From assembly GCF_021568905.1 (NCBI RefSeq), contig NZ_JAKGSB010000001.1, forward strand, positions 868,001 through 932,000: DNA of 64,000 nucleotides, written 5' to 3'. The stretch comes from Zavarzinia marina (GTDB lineage Bacteria > Pseudomonadota > Alphaproteobacteria > Zavarziniales > Zavarziniaceae). Shown one piece after another: positions 48,988 through 58,478 of this stretch. Position 1 is the stretch's first letter; each line of letters begins with the position of its first letter. The translations under genes and the position numbers were made by a program. The notes beneath the pieces are model-generated. The model was not told the DNA's origin. It searched no databases and saw only the letters and a program-made list of their open reading frames with translations.

Positions 48988-50382
48988 TCAATCGGACTGA
49001 TTTTTTGTCAGTTCAGGGCGGCGCGTCAGGGCGACGGCGGAAACCCCGGCCGACAGCAGGGCGAGCCAGACCAGGCGGTTCTGATAGCGGTCGTGCGGGT
49101 TGGAGAGAATGCCGCAGATCGCGGCATTGCCGAGCAGCGCGACCAGCACGAAGGCCGCCAGCCGTCCCGGCCCCGACGCCCGCCGCCCCCACAGGAAGAC
49201 GGCGACCGAGACCGGCAACAGGCCGATCGCCAGAAAGCCGAGCGGTACATGGACGATGTTCATGACGCCGAAGGGGATGTCCTCGCCGCGCTGTTCGGCC
49301 GCCATATAGGCGGGCAGATCGTCGGGCCGGTATTTCTCGAAGACATATTGGGTGTGCCAGTGATGTTCGTTCAGGCCGTCGCCCGTGCCGATCAGGCCGA
49401 GTTGCCGGACGAAGCTGCGCCAGGCGGCGGCGGCATGCATCGCGGGATATTCGACCAGACTTTCGCGGGTGATGCGGGCGAGCTCCGGCCCCGCCTCGTC
49501 CCAGCCGCCGATCTCGTAGAGGGGGCTGCCGCCCCACCACAGGAAGCTGTCGTTGCTGCGCTGTGTGCCGTCGTCCTCGAATAGTTCGGCCTGATGGTCG
49601 CAGAGCTTCAGGCTGGGATCCGGGCAATGATCGGCCAGATAGCGGCTGGCGATACCGTCCTGCACCAGCCGGCCGAACAGGAAGACGTCACCGCCCGGCG
49701 TGAAGCGGAACTGGCCATAGGTCGCGAGATTGGCCATGGGCACGGCAAGCACGCCGAGCGCAAGCGCCAGCCCGCCGATGCCGAGGCGGAGGCTGGCGCG
49801 CCGGCGCCACTGGCGCAGCGGCTCGTGCAGGCGCGCGACGACCATCAGCAGGCCCTTGAACAGCAGAAGGCCGAGCACCAGCGCCATGGTCCCGGTGTGG
49901 CTGGCGGCACCGAAGGCGACCACTAGGGCGAGGCCGGCCCAGGCGGCGAGCCCGCGCCCTTCCCGCCCCTCGATCATCAGGATCAGGGCGAGGACGGCGG
50001 CGGAGGCCCAGATGTCGGGCATCAGCTGCGCGGCATACCAGGCAAGGCCGCTGACCAGGGACAGCCCGACCCCCATGGCCCCTGCGAAGAGCGCCAGCGC
50101 CCGGCCCCGAAGGCCGAGGAAGGCACGCCCCGTCTCGACCAGCAGGGCGACCACCATGGCGCATTGAACCACGATCGCGGGCCAGAAGGCGGCGCCGCCG
50201 TGCAGCGCCTCGAGGAACAGGCCGTAGACGGTCGAGCGGCCGTTGCCCGGCGCATCGATATAGGGTGCCGCGAAATACCCGCCGGTGTCGTGGAAGGAAA
50301 TGGGAAAGCCGTTCCAGAGGGCCGGTGCCAACAGGGCGATCAGGGCGGCAACCGGGGCGAGAACGGCGAGGACGATGGGCAT
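48988..50382 (-). CDS. Polytopic membrane protein of unknown function
   Basis: A 464-residue integral membrane protein. ATG 50382 (MPIVLAVLAPVAALIALL) is chosen; TTG 50424 in frame would add 14 residues and neither has a clear ribosome site. About nine to eleven hydrophobic spans are visible, with a first loop containing SFHDTGGYFAAPYIDAPGNG and a large hydrophilic loop at residues ~220-380 rich in Trp, His and Asp (NEHHWHTQYVFEKYRPDD). The layout recalls membrane glycosyltransferase-like proteins with a periplasmic loop, but no diagnostic motif is seen. The C-terminus has another pair of spans. Confidence 0.65.
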   Translation of the reverse strand: MPIVLAVLAPVAALIALLAPALWNGFPISFHDTGGYFAAPYIDAPGNGRSTVYGLFLEALHGGAAFWPAIVVQCAMVVALLVETGRAFLGLRGRALALFAGAMGVGLSLVSGLAWYAAQLMPDIWASAAVLALILMIEGREGRGLAAWAGLALVVAFGAASHTGTMALVLGLLLFKGLLMVVARLHEPLRQWRRRASLRLGIGGLALALGVLAVPMANLATYGQFRFTPGGDVFLFGRLVQDGIASRYLADHCPDPSLKLCDHQAELFEDDGTQRSNDSFLWWGGSPLYEIGGWDEAGPELARITRESLVEYPAMHAAAAWRSFVRQLGLIGTGDGLNEHHWHTQYVFEKYRPDDLPAYMAAEQRGEDIPFGVMNIVHVPLGFLAIGLLPVSVAVFLWGRRASGPGRLAAFVLVALLGNAAICGILSNPHDRYQNRLVWLALLSAGVSAVALTRRPELTKNQSD

Positions 50383-50538
50383 TGGCGGCTGGGTTCCGGG
50401 GCGAAAGATGGGCGGTTCGCCCAAAAAGCAACACGCAAGGCCCCGGCCTGTTCCTCAACTGCGTGGTGAAGGGCCCGGCGCTTTGTCAAACTGCAGCGAT
50501 GAAAGAGACGAATCGACCGCCAAGGAGACAGAAGGGCC

Positions 50539-52266
50539 ATGCATGACGGCGGGCCCGACGTATCCAGCGTCCTGATCCTCCTGGCGGCCGCCGTCCTGGC
50601 GGCGACCTTCCTGGGGCGCCTGCGGGTGCCGCCGCTCCTTGCCTATGTCGTCACCGGCATCGCCATCGGCCCGTCGGTGCTCGGACTCGTCTCGGATCCG
50701 GCCTCGCTGTCGGGACTCGCGGAACTCGGCGTCGTGTTCCTGCTCTTCGCCATCGGCCTCGACCTGCCGCTGCATCGGCTCAGCGCCATGCGGGTCTTCA
50801 TCTTCGGCCTCGGCACGTCGCAGGTCGTGCTGACCCTGCTGGCGGTCTCCGTCATCCTGATGATCCCGGCGCTGTTCGGGGCGGACCTGCCGGACCCGGC
50901 GCTGATCATCGCCATCGGCGGCGGTCTCGCCCTGTCGTCGACCGCGACCGTGGTGCGCATCCTGTCCGAACGGCACGAGATGGTGGCGCGCTTCGGTCGC
51001 GCCACGGTCGCCGTCCTTCTGCTGCAGGATCTGGCGGTGGTGCCGCTGCTGACCCTGATCGGGGTGATGGCGGGGCCTGACGACGGCTTCAGCCTGCTCG
51101 CCGTCGGCCTCGGCCTCGCCAAGGGCGTCGGGGCGATCGCGGTCATCCTGCTGGGCGGGCGCTTCGTGCTGCGCCCGCTGTTCCATCTGGTCGCCGATTC
51201 CAATACGCCCGAACTCTTCACCGGGTTGTCGCTGCTCGTCGCCCTCGGCCTCGGCGCGGTCGCGGAATTCGCCGGCATGTCCATGGCGCTGGGCGCCTTC
51301 CTGGCCGGCCTGGCCCTGGCCGACACGCCCTATCGCCATCAGGTCGACGCCGATCTCGCGCCGTTCCGCGGACTGCTGCTCGGCCTGTTCTTCGTCACGG
51401 TGGGCATGAACCTGGATCTTCAGCCCCTGTTCAACCACCCGATCCTGGTGCTGGGCCTGACCGTTCTGCTCATCGCCCTGAAGGCGTCGATCGCCGGCGG
51501 TCTCGGCCTTGCCTTCGGGCTGGAGCCGGGGCCGGCCATCCGCCTCGGCACCCTGGTCGCCCAGGCCGGCGAATTCACCTTCGTCGCCGCCAATCTCGCC
51601 ATCGGCCACGGTCTGATGGACAGCGGCACGGCTTCGGTCCTGTCGATCGTCGCCGCCCTCAGCCTCGCGGCGACGCCGATGGTGGTCGCCGGCGGCGCCG
51701 TCCTGGCGCGCTTCGTCGAGGACCGTACGCGCGATCCCAGCCTGACCCGGCGCCCGGGCGAGGAGGATCCGCTCGAAAGCGGCAATCACGTGCTGATCGC
51801 CGGCTTCGGCCGGGTCGGGCGCATGATCGCCCAGATCCTGAAATCGGCCGACATCCCCTATCTCGCCCTCGATGCCTCGACCCATGCGGTCGCCCAGGCC
51901 CGGGCGGAAGGCTATGCCGCCTTCTATGGCGACAGCCGCCTGCCCGCCGTGCTGCGCTCGGTCGAGATCAACCGCACCAGCCTCGTCATCGTCGCGCTGG
52001 ACAATGTGCCGGCCGCCCTTGCAACATTGGAGGCCGTGCGCCAGCTCGTGCCCGACATGCCGGTGATCGTCCGCGCCCGTGATCTCGCCGCCGCCCGCGA
52101 CCTTCGCCGCGCCGGCGCCACCGACGTGGTGCCCGAGGCGATCGAGGCCAGCCTGCAGCTCGCGGGGGGCGCGCTGCGGCTTCAGGGCTTCGATGCGGAG
52201 GATGTGGAAGAAAAACTGGCTGGATTTCGCCGCAAGGCCGAAGCGTCTTCCGAGAAACCGAATTAG
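50539..52266 (+). CDS. Cation:proton antiporter, CPA2 (Kef/YbaL) type
   Basis: A 575-residue potassium or sodium/proton antiporter. Residues ~1-390 form the Na+/H+ exchanger domain with about twelve membrane spans (LLAYVVTGIAIGPSVLGLV, VVFLLFAIGLDLPLHRL, FFVTVGMNLDL). A cytoplasmic TrkA-N domain follows with the NAD-binding motif VLIAGFGRVGRMIAQIL near 416. This is the YbaL/KefB layout; a glutathione-adduct role (Kef) is possible, and a ChaC-like glutathione-degrading enzyme is encoded elsewhere in the window, but no link is shown. AAGGAG precedes ATG 50539. Confidence 0.92.
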   Translation: MHDGGPDVSSVLILLAAAVLAATFLGRLRVPPLLAYVVTGIAIGPSVLGLVSDPASLSGLAELGVVFLLFAIGLDLPLHRLSAMRVFIFGLGTSQVVLTLLAVSVILMIPALFGADLPDPALIIAIGGGLALSSTATVVRILSERHEMVARFGRATVAVLLLQDLAVVPLLTLIGVMAGPDDGFSLLAVGLGLAKGVGAIAVILLGGRFVLRPLFHLVADSNTPELFTGLSLLVALGLGAVAEFAGMSMALGAFLAGLALADTPYRHQVDADLAPFRGLLLGLFFVTVGMNLDLQPLFNHPILVLGLTVLLIALKASIAGGLGLAFGLEPGPAIRLGTLVAQAGEFTFVAANLAIGHGLMDSGTASVLSIVAALSLAATPMVVAGGAVLARFVEDRTRDPSLTRRPGEEDPLESGNHVLIAGFGRVGRMIAQILKSADIPYLALDASTHAVAQARAEGYAAFYGDSRLPAVLRSVEINRTSLVIVALDNVPAALATLEAVRQLVPDMPVIVRARDLAAARDLRRAGATDVVPEAIEASLQLAGGALRLQGFDAEDVEEKLAGFRRKAEASSEKPN

Positions 52267-52281
52267 GAAAACACTACAAGA

Positions 52282-52317
52282 GTATGAAAATGAAGGAAAA
52301 TTAACCTTCGTTCATAC
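52282..52317. terminator. AT-rich bidirectional terminator
   Basis: A 7-base outer stem (52282-52288 with 52311-52317) and a 5-base inner stem (52292-52296 with 52305-52309) enclose AAAATTAA. It lies between the antiporter stop and the end of the MBL gene and overlaps the MBL stop codon. It is much richer in A/T than its surroundings. Confidence 0.6.
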
Positions 52318-53073
52318 CTTGGGAAACGTGATTTCCATACCATCATAAGCGGGCTCCACCCCTGTGGGTAACTCCCTGCATAGGGTGTCGTAGTCCATTT
52401 CCCAGGTCATATGGGTGAGGATGGCGCGCTTCGGCCTCACCCGCTCGATCCAGCCCAGCGTCTTCTCCAGATGGGCGTGACTGGGATGTGGCGTCCGGCG
52501 CAGCGCATCGACGATCCACACCTCCACCCCCTCGAGGGCGGCGAAGCTCGCCTCCGGCAATTCGTTCAGGTCGGTCGAATAGGCGATGGGGCCGAAACGA
52601 AAGCCGAGGGATTCGATGTCGCCGTGGATCTGGCGAAAGGGCGTCACCGCGAGGTCGCCGACCGTGAAGTCGCCGTCGATGGTGATCGCGTCGCAGATCG
52701 CCGGATAGCCGCCCCGTCCCTCGAAGATATAGGCGAAACGGCGGGTCACGGTCGACAGGGTCTTGAGGTCGGCATGGACCGGCACGCGCCGTCGCATCAC
52801 CCCGGCGATGCCGCGCAGATCGTCGATGCCGTGGCAATGGTCGGCATGGTCATGGGTCAGCAGCACGGCGTCGAGCCGCTGCACCCCGGCCGAGATGCAT
52901 TGCTCGCGAAAATCGGGGGAAACGTCGACCACCAGGCTGGTCTCGCCCTTTTCGACCAGGATCGAGACCCGGCGGCGCCGGTTCTTCGGGTTGGCGGGAT
53001 CGCAGCGTCCCCAATTGCCGGTGATCGACGGCACCCCGCCCGAGGTGCCGCAGCCCATGACGGTGACGCGCAT
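52312..53073 (-). CDS. MBL-fold hydrolase, PhnP-like
   Basis: A 253-residue metallo-beta-lactamase-fold phosphodiesterase-like enzyme. The metal motif THDHADHCHGIDD lies near residue 74, a further His in THMTWEMDY near 220, and SPDFREQCISAG near 52 is typical of the PhnP/YciV-like subgroup that cleaves cyclic phosphodiesters. It starts 5 bases after the tatD stop; tatD followed by this MBL gene is a conserved alphaproteobacterial pair. Confidence 0.9.
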   Translation of the reverse strand: MRVTVMGCGTSGGVPSITGNWGRCDPANPKNRRRRVSILVEKGETSLVVDVSPDFREQCISAGVQRLDAVLLTHDHADHCHGIDDLRGIAGVMRRRVPVHADLKTLSTVTRRFAYIFEGRGGYPAICDAITIDGDFTVGDLAVTPFRQIHGDIESLGFRFGPIAYSTDLNELPEASFAALEGVEVWIVDALRRTPHPSHAHLEKTLGWIERVRPKRAILTHMTWEMDYDTLCRELPTGVEPAYDGMEITFPKV

Positions 53074-53078
53074 CCCGC

Positions 53079-53876
53079 TCAGGCCGCCGCCAGCGCCGCC
53101 GGCACGTCGGCCTTGGTGAACAGGCGGGTGAAATTGGCCGTGGTCAGATCCGCCAGCTCGGCCTCGCCGATGCCCTGGGCCGCCGCGACGACGCGGGCGG
53201 TATCGGCGACGAAGGCGGGCTCGTTACGCTTGCCGCGATGGGGCACGGGCGCCAGATAGGGCGCGTCGGTCTCGACCAGCAGACGGTCCGCCGGCACCTT
53301 TGCCGCGATCTGGCGAAGACTCTCGGTCGCCTTGAAGGTGACGATCCCCGAGAAGGAGATGTAGAGGCCGAGTTCGACCGCCAGTTCCGCCAGGGCCGGG
53401 CCCGAGGTGAAGCAATGGATCAGGCCGGGGAACGGCCCCTTCGCCATCTCGTCCCGCAGGATCGCCGCCGTGTCGTCGTCGGCGTCGCGGGTGTGGATGA
53501 TGATGGGCAGGCCGGTCTCCCGCGCGGCCTGGATATGGGCGCGGAAATTCACCGTCTGGGCCGCGCGCGGCGCGTGCTCGTAGAAATAGTCGAGTCCCGT
53601 CTCGCCGATGCCGATCACCTTGGGATGACGGCTCATCTCGATCAGGGTGCGGGCCTGGACGTCGTGCTCCGCCTCGGCCTCATGCGGGTGGATGCCGACC
53701 GAGGCCCAGACATAGGGAAAGCGCTCGGCCACCGCGATCACCTGGGCCGATTTGGCCAGCGTGGTGCCGATGGTCAGCATGGCGCCGACCCCGGCCTGCC
53801 GCGCCCGCGCCACCACGGCGTCGAGATCCTTGGTGAAATGCGGGAAGTCGAGATGGCAATGGCTGTCGATCAGCAT
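53079..53876 (-). CDS. tatD: TatD-family metal-dependent hydrolase
   Basis: A 265-residue TIM-barrel metal hydrolase (TatD/YcfH) with 3'-5' DNase-type activity in the family. Metal ligands: DSHCHLDFPHF at the N-terminus, IGETGLDYFYEH near 91, IHTRDADDDT near 127, IHCFTSGP near 150, and VETDAPYLAPVPHRGKRNEP near 200. AAGGAG precedes ATG 53876. It follows metG by 11 bases and is cotranscribed with it in most alphaproteobacteria. Confidence 0.95.
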   Translation of the reverse strand: MLIDSHCHLDFPHFTKDLDAVVARARQAGVGAMLTIGTTLAKSAQVIAVAERFPYVWASVGIHPHEAEAEHDVQARTLIEMSRHPKVIGIGETGLDYFYEHAPRAAQTVNFRAHIQAARETGLPIIIHTRDADDDTAAILRDEMAKGPFPGLIHCFTSGPALAELAVELGLYISFSGIVTFKATESLRQIAAKVPADRLLVETDAPYLAPVPHRGKRNEPAFVADTARVVAAAQGIGEAELADLTTANFTRLFTKADVPAALAAA

Positions 53877-53887
53877 GGCATCGCTCC

Positions 53888-55435
53888 TTACGCTTCGCTT
53901 TCGACATGGCGGGGGAAGACGCCCTGGGGCGCCGGCAGGGCAGTGCCGGAGACCAGCCGGCCGCCGGTGCCCAGTGCCGAGAAATCGCGCGCATCGACCG
54001 GCACCGCCAATTGGTCGAGCAGGCGGCCGCAGGAGGCCGGCATGACCGGCTGCGCCAGAATGGCGACCTGACGGATCACCTCGGCCGTGACGTAGAGCAC
54101 GGTTTCCATGCGCGCCGGATCGGTCTTCTTCAGGCCCCAGGGCGCCTCGCCCGCGAAATAGCGGTTGGCGTCGGCGACGCAGGCCCAGATGGCGGCCAGC
54201 GCGGCATGGATCTCCTGGCGCGACATGGCGGCCCGCGCCGCCTCGTAGAGCCCGTCGGCCTGGGCCAGGATCGCCGCGTCACTGTCCGAGAGATCGCCGC
54301 AGGCCGGCACCCTGCCTTCAACGTTCTTCGCGATCATGGAGAGCGAACGCTGCGCCAGATTGCCGAGGTCGTTGGCGAGATCGGCGTTGATGCGGTTGAC
54401 GATCGCCTCGTGGCTGTAGTTGCCGTCCTGGCCGAAGGGCACTTCGCGCAGGAAGAAATAGCGCACCTGATCCAGGCCATAGGCTTCGACCAGGGAGAAC
54501 GGGTCGATGACGTTGCCGACCGACTTCGACATCTTCTCGCCCCTGTTGAACAGGAAGCCATGGGCGAAGACGCGCTTCGGCAGGGCGATGCCGGCGGACA
54601 TCAGGAAGGCGGGCCAATAGACGGCATGAAAGCGCACGATGTCCTTGCCGATGACATGGAGATCGGCGGGCCAATATTGCCACAGCGGCGAGGATTCGTC
54701 GGGAAAGCCGACACCGGTCAGATAATTGGTCAGGGCGTCGACCCAGACATACATCACATGCTTCTCGTCGCCCGGCACCGGCACGCCCCAGTCGAAAGTG
54801 GTGCGCGAGACCGAGAGATCGTTCAGCCCGCGCTTCACGAAGCTGACCACCTCGTTGCGCCGCTCCTTCGGGCCGATGAAGTCCGGGTTGGCCTCGTAAT
54901 GGGCGAGCAGCGGCTCCTGATATTTCGACAGGCGGAAGAAATAGCTTTCCTCCTCCACCCATTCGACCGGGGTACCCTGGGGGCCGTAGCGCAGCCCGTC
55001 GGGCCTGACCTCGGTCTCGTCCTCGGCGTAATAGGCTTCGTCGCGCACGGAATACCAGCCGGCATAGACGTTCTTGTAGATGTCGCCGGCCTCGACCATG
55101 CGGCGCCAGACCTCCTGAACGCTCCTGTGGTGGCGGCGCTGGCTGGTGCGGATGAAATCGTCGTTGGAACAGCCGAGAACCTGGACCATCTCCTCGAAAC
55201 GCGCCGAATTGCGGTCCGCCAGTTCCTGAACCTTCATGTCCTCGCGCCGCGCCGTCTGCAGCATCTTCTGGCCGTGTTCGTCGGTCCCGGTCAGGAAGAA
55301 CACCGGGCGGCCGTCCAGGCGCTCGAAACGCGCCAGCGTATCGGTCGCGATCGCTTCATAGGCGTGACCGATATGCGGCACGCCGTTCGGATAGGAAATC
55401 GCCGTCGTGATGTAGAACGGTTCGGTCGAGGCCAT
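53888..55435 (-). CDS. metG: Methionyl-tRNA synthetase
   Basis: MetG charges tRNA-Met. The 515-residue enzyme starts at ATG 55435 with a ribosome site GGAG before it; the longer open frame upstream overlaps holB and is not used. The class I motifs are GVPHIGHAY (residues ~17-25) and KMSKSVGN near 302. It is the short form without a C-terminal tRNA-binding domain. It lies downstream of holB in the tmk-holB-metG-tatD string. Confidence 0.97.
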   Translation of the reverse strand: MASTEPFYITTAISYPNGVPHIGHAYEAIATDTLARFERLDGRPVFFLTGTDEHGQKMLQTARREDMKVQELADRNSARFEEMVQVLGCSNDDFIRTSQRRHHRSVQEVWRRMVEAGDIYKNVYAGWYSVRDEAYYAEDETEVRPDGLRYGPQGTPVEWVEEESYFFRLSKYQEPLLAHYEANPDFIGPKERRNEVVSFVKRGLNDLSVSRTTFDWGVPVPGDEKHVMYVWVDALTNYLTGVGFPDESSPLWQYWPADLHVIGKDIVRFHAVYWPAFLMSAGIALPKRVFAHGFLFNRGEKMSKSVGNVIDPFSLVEAYGLDQVRYFFLREVPFGQDGNYSHEAIVNRINADLANDLGNLAQRSLSMIAKNVEGRVPACGDLSDSDAAILAQADGLYEAARAAMSRQEIHAALAAIWACVADANRYFAGEAPWGLKKTDPARMETVLYVTAEVIRQVAILAQPVMPASCGRLLDQLAVPVDARDFSALGTGGRLVSGTALPAPQGVFPRHVESEA

Positions 55436-55466
55436 TCGAAACTCCAGAAGACCCGCCGCGCCATCC

Positions 55467-56597
55467 TCAGGCAGCGGAAGCCCGGGCGCAGCGTTCGATC
55501 GTGCCGAGCGCCGCGACGAGGACTTGCCTGCGGTCGAGATTGACCGCCTCGGCGCGGGCGGCCAAGGCGTTGATCTTCTCCCATACCTCGCCCCAGCGTT
55601 CAAGCCGTGCGGACCCCGCCAGCGCCCGCATCCCCGCCCCCTCGCCGGTCATCGCCTCGTCGATCGAGCCGGTGGCGGCGAGGCGCAGCATGCGCACCAG
55701 ATAGAGGCCGATCAGTTCGAAGGTCAGGCGGAACAGGTCGCCGCCCTCGCGCCCGGCGAAGCGGTCCGCCAGCGCATTGACCGCCTTCAGATCGAGGCCC
55801 TGGCGCCGGGCCAGCGGCGCCAGCATGTCGGCCAGCGCCCGATACTGGTTCAGCCCGCCGGCGGCGGCGAGCGCCAGCGCCCGCCCCGGGCTGCCGTCCG
55901 CCAGCCGGCACAGGCCGCGCACGTCCCCTGCCGGCACCTCGGGCGCGAGGCGGGTGACGATGGCGGCGACATCCGCCTCCGCCAGCGGGCGGAGCGCGAG
56001 GCGCCGGCAGCGCGAGCGGATGGTGGGCAGCAGCCGCCCCGGTGCATGGGCGACCAGCAGGATCACGCTGCGCGGCGGCGGTTCCTCCAGCAGCTTCAGG
56101 AGGGCGTTGGCGGCATTGCGGTTCATCTCGTCGACCGCGTCGATGACGGCGATGCGAAAGCCGCCCTCGGCCGGGGTCATGGCGAAGAAACCGGCGAGGT
56201 CACGCACCTGATCGACCACGATCTCGTCGCGCAGCGCCTTGGTGCGGGGGTTCTCCTCGCGTTCCAGCACCAGAAGGTCGGGATGGCCGCCGGCGGCGAT
56301 GCGCCGGAACAGCGGATCCTCGGGCGACATGGCCATGTCGCGCGATCCGCCGAACATGTCGGCGGCCCCCGCTTCCAGGCCATGGGCGAAGAGATGGCGC
56401 GCGAAGCGATAGGCCAGGGTCGCCTTGCCGATGCCGCGCGGGCCGGTGATCAGCCAGGCGTGATGCAGCTTGCCGCCCGCGATCGCGTCGAGGATCGCCG
56501 TCTCCGCCTCGCCATGGCCGATCAGATCCGCGCTCTCGCGCGGCGGCGGCGCGGCGATGGACGGCGTATCCCCCTTCGCCCCATTTCCCTTGGCCAT
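55467..56597 (-). CDS. holB: DNA polymerase III delta' subunit
   Basis: The delta' clamp-loader subunit, 376 residues. ATG 56597 (MAKGNGAKG) is 4 bases after the tmk stop. AAA+ features: [13 protein letters not shown], Walker-A-like [19 protein letters not shown] near 49, [20 protein letters not shown] near 135 (Walker-B region), and an SRC-like [12 protein letters not shown] near 179. The normal zinc-binding Cys cluster of gamma/tau is absent, as expected for delta'. Conserved position after tmk. Confidence 0.95.
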   Translation of the reverse strand: MAKGNGAKGDTPSIAAPPPRESADLIGHGEAETAILDAIAGGKLHHAWLITGPRGIGKATLAYRFARHLFAHGLEAGAADMFGGSRDMAMSPEDPLFRRIAAGGHPDLLVLEREENPRTKALRDEIVVDQVRDLAGFFAMTPAEGGFRIAVIDAVDEMNRNAANALLKLLEEPPPRSVILLVAHAPGRLLPTIRSRCRRLALRPLAEADVAAIVTRLAPEVPAGDVRGLCRLADGSPGRALALAAAGGLNQYRALADMLAPLARRQGLDLKAVNALADRFAGREGGDLFRLTFELIGLYLVRMLRLAATGSIDEAMTGEGAGMRALAGSARLERWGEVWEKINALAARAEAVNLDRRQVLVAALGTIERCARASAA

Positions 56598-56601
56598 GAT
56601 C

Positions 56602-57237
56602 TCAGCCCAACAGGTCGAGGACGGCAGCCAGCGCCGCCGCCTGCACGGCATCGGCCGCCTGCCCGGCGTCGATCACCCGGGCGAAACGCCCGGCGCGCCC
56701 CGCCTGATCGAGGAAGGATTGCCTGACACGGCGATGGAATTCGAGGTCGAGACCTTCGAAGCGGCCCTCGTCCACCCCCTGGCCCTGCAGGCGGGCGCGG
56801 CTCCGGGCGAGGCCGGTCTCGGGCGCCACGTCGAGATAGAGGGAGAGATCCGGCCAGAAGTCGTGCAGCAGGCGGGCATGTACTTCGAGGATCAGATCGA
56901 CGTCGAGCCCCCGCCCCGCCCCCTGATAGGCGATGGTGGAGCCGACATAGCGATCGCTGATCACGATCTCGCCCCGCGCCAGCGCCGGCCGCACCACCCG
57001 CTCGACATGCTGCACGCGATCCGCCGTCATCAAGAGGAGTTCGGCCTCCGCCGTCCAGGCATGGCCCTTGTCCGACAGCAGCAGGCGACGCAGCGCCGCC
57101 CCTTCGGGCGTGCCGCCGGGCTCGCGCGTGGCGGTCACGGCATGACCGCGCGCGCGCAGCGCCTCGGCGAGGAAGGCGATTGTGCCGGTCTTGCCCGAGC
57201 CCTCGCCGCCCTCGAGAACGATGAAGCGGCCGCTCAT
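56602..57237 (-). CDS. tmk: Thymidylate kinase
   Basis: Tmk phosphorylates dTMP to dTDP. The 211-residue enzyme has the P-loop EGGEGSGKTG (residues 9-18), the substrate motif ATREPGGTPEG near 34, DRYVGSTIAYQGAGRGLD near 93 and a lid rich in Arg near 140. Full length. It lies between dacA and holB on the same strand. Confidence 0.97.
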   Translation of the reverse strand: MSGRFIVLEGGEGSGKTGTIAFLAEALRARGHAVTATREPGGTPEGAALRRLLLSDKGHAWTAEAELLLMTADRVQHVERVVRPALARGEIVISDRYVGSTIAYQGAGRGLDVDLILEVHARLLHDFWPDLSLYLDVAPETGLARSRARLQGQGVDEGRFEGLDLEFHRRVRQSFLDQAGRAGRFARVIDAGQAADAVQAAALAAVLDLLG

Positions 57238-57267
57238 CCCCGTGGTCCGGTCGATCCGGTCACGGGA

Positions 57268-58422
57268 TCAACCGGCCTCGCCCGAGACGAGATAGCGCAG
57301 CGAGGTGATGATGCGCCCGAACACACCCTGACGCTCGACCGAGGCGGCGGCGACCAGCGGCACGGTGATCATGGGCATGTCCGGGGCCGAGATTTCGAGA
57401 TGGGCGATCGGATCGCCCGCCGCGATCGGCGCCGGCACCGGCCCGTCGTAGACCGCCTTCACCACCATGCGCGCGCGATCGACCCGGCGCAGGGTGACGT
57501 CGGCGTCGGCGGCCACGGTCAGGGGCACGGTCTCTTCCTCGCCCTGCCAGACGCTGGCCTCGGCCAGGACGTCGCCCTTCTTGGCCATGGTGTAGGTCTG
57601 GAACTCGCGGAAGCCCCATTCGATGATGCGGGCGGATTCATGGGCCCGTTCCTGGGTCGAGGTCAGGCCGTTGATGACCAGCAGCAGGCGCCGTCCGTCG
57701 CGGATGGCGGAGCCGACGAGGCCATAGCCGCCCTCGTCCGTATGACCGGTCTTCAGCCCGTCCGCGCCCGGCACCACGCCCAGCAGGGGATCGCGATTGG
57801 CCTGGGTGATGTCGGAATAGGTGAAGCTGGTTTCGGCGAAGAGCGGGTAATACTGCGGGAATTCCTTGATGATCCGCTCCGCCAGGGTGGCGAGATCGCG
57901 CGCCGTCATGCGGTGCTGCGGGTCCGGCCAGCCGCTGGCATTGCGGAAGGTGCTGCTCTTCAGGCCGATTTCCTTGCCCTTCACGGTCATCTGGGCGGCG
58001 AAGGCTTCCTCGGTCGAGGCCAGGCCCTCGGCGACGACGATGCAGGCATCGTTGCCGGACTGGACGATGATGCCGCGCAGCAGGTCCGAGACCGAGACCC
58101 GGCTGCCGACATGGACGAACATCTTGGACCCGCCCATGCGCCAGGCCTTTTCCGAGACCGGCAGCGTGTCCTCCATCGAGATGGCGCCCTTGGCCAGCTT
58201 CTCGAACAGGATATAGAGCGTCATCAGCTTGGTCATCGACGACGGCACCATCAGTTCGTCGGCGTTCTTCTCGAACAGGATGGTGTCGGTCGAGAGATCG
58301 ACCAGGATCACCTCCCGGCCCGGCGTCTCCAGGGCCTCGGCGCGCGCGGGGCCGGCGGGACCGGCCAGCAGGGCGGCGCAGAAGGCGGCGAGCAGAAGCA
58401 GGCGGGCGGAAAGGCGCGACAT
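57268..58422 (-). CDS. dacA: D-alanyl-D-alanine carboxypeptidase (PBP5/6 family)
   Basis: A periplasmic low-molecular-weight penicillin-binding protein that trims the terminal D-Ala from peptidoglycan stem peptides. ATG 58422 is supported by GGAGA; the signal ends PARA at residue 28. Active-site motifs: SSMTK with Ser62, VQSGND near 130 and LKTGHTDEGG near 232. A C-terminal beta domain follows. 384 residues. It sits between rlpA and tmk, linking cell-wall and replication genes in one run. Confidence 0.95.
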   Translation of the reverse strand: MSRLSARLLLLAAFCAALLAGPAGPARAEALETPGREVILVDLSTDTILFEKNADELMVPSSMTKLMTLYILFEKLAKGAISMEDTLPVSEKAWRMGGSKMFVHVGSRVSVSDLLRGIIVQSGNDACIVVAEGLASTEEAFAAQMTVKGKEIGLKSSTFRNASGWPDPQHRMTARDLATLAERIIKEFPQYYPLFAETSFTYSDITQANRDPLLGVVPGADGLKTGHTDEGGYGLVGSAIRDGRRLLLVINGLTSTQERAHESARIIEWGFREFQTYTMAKKGDVLAEASVWQGEEETVPLTVAADADVTLRRVDRARMVVKAVYDGPVPAPIAAGDPIAHLEISAPDMPMITVPLVAAASVERQGVFGRIITSLRYLVSGEAG

Positions 58423-58478
58423 GGGTCGGTTCTCCGTTGATCTGGTCCGGCGAGTTGGATCACCCGACACGGACTGGG

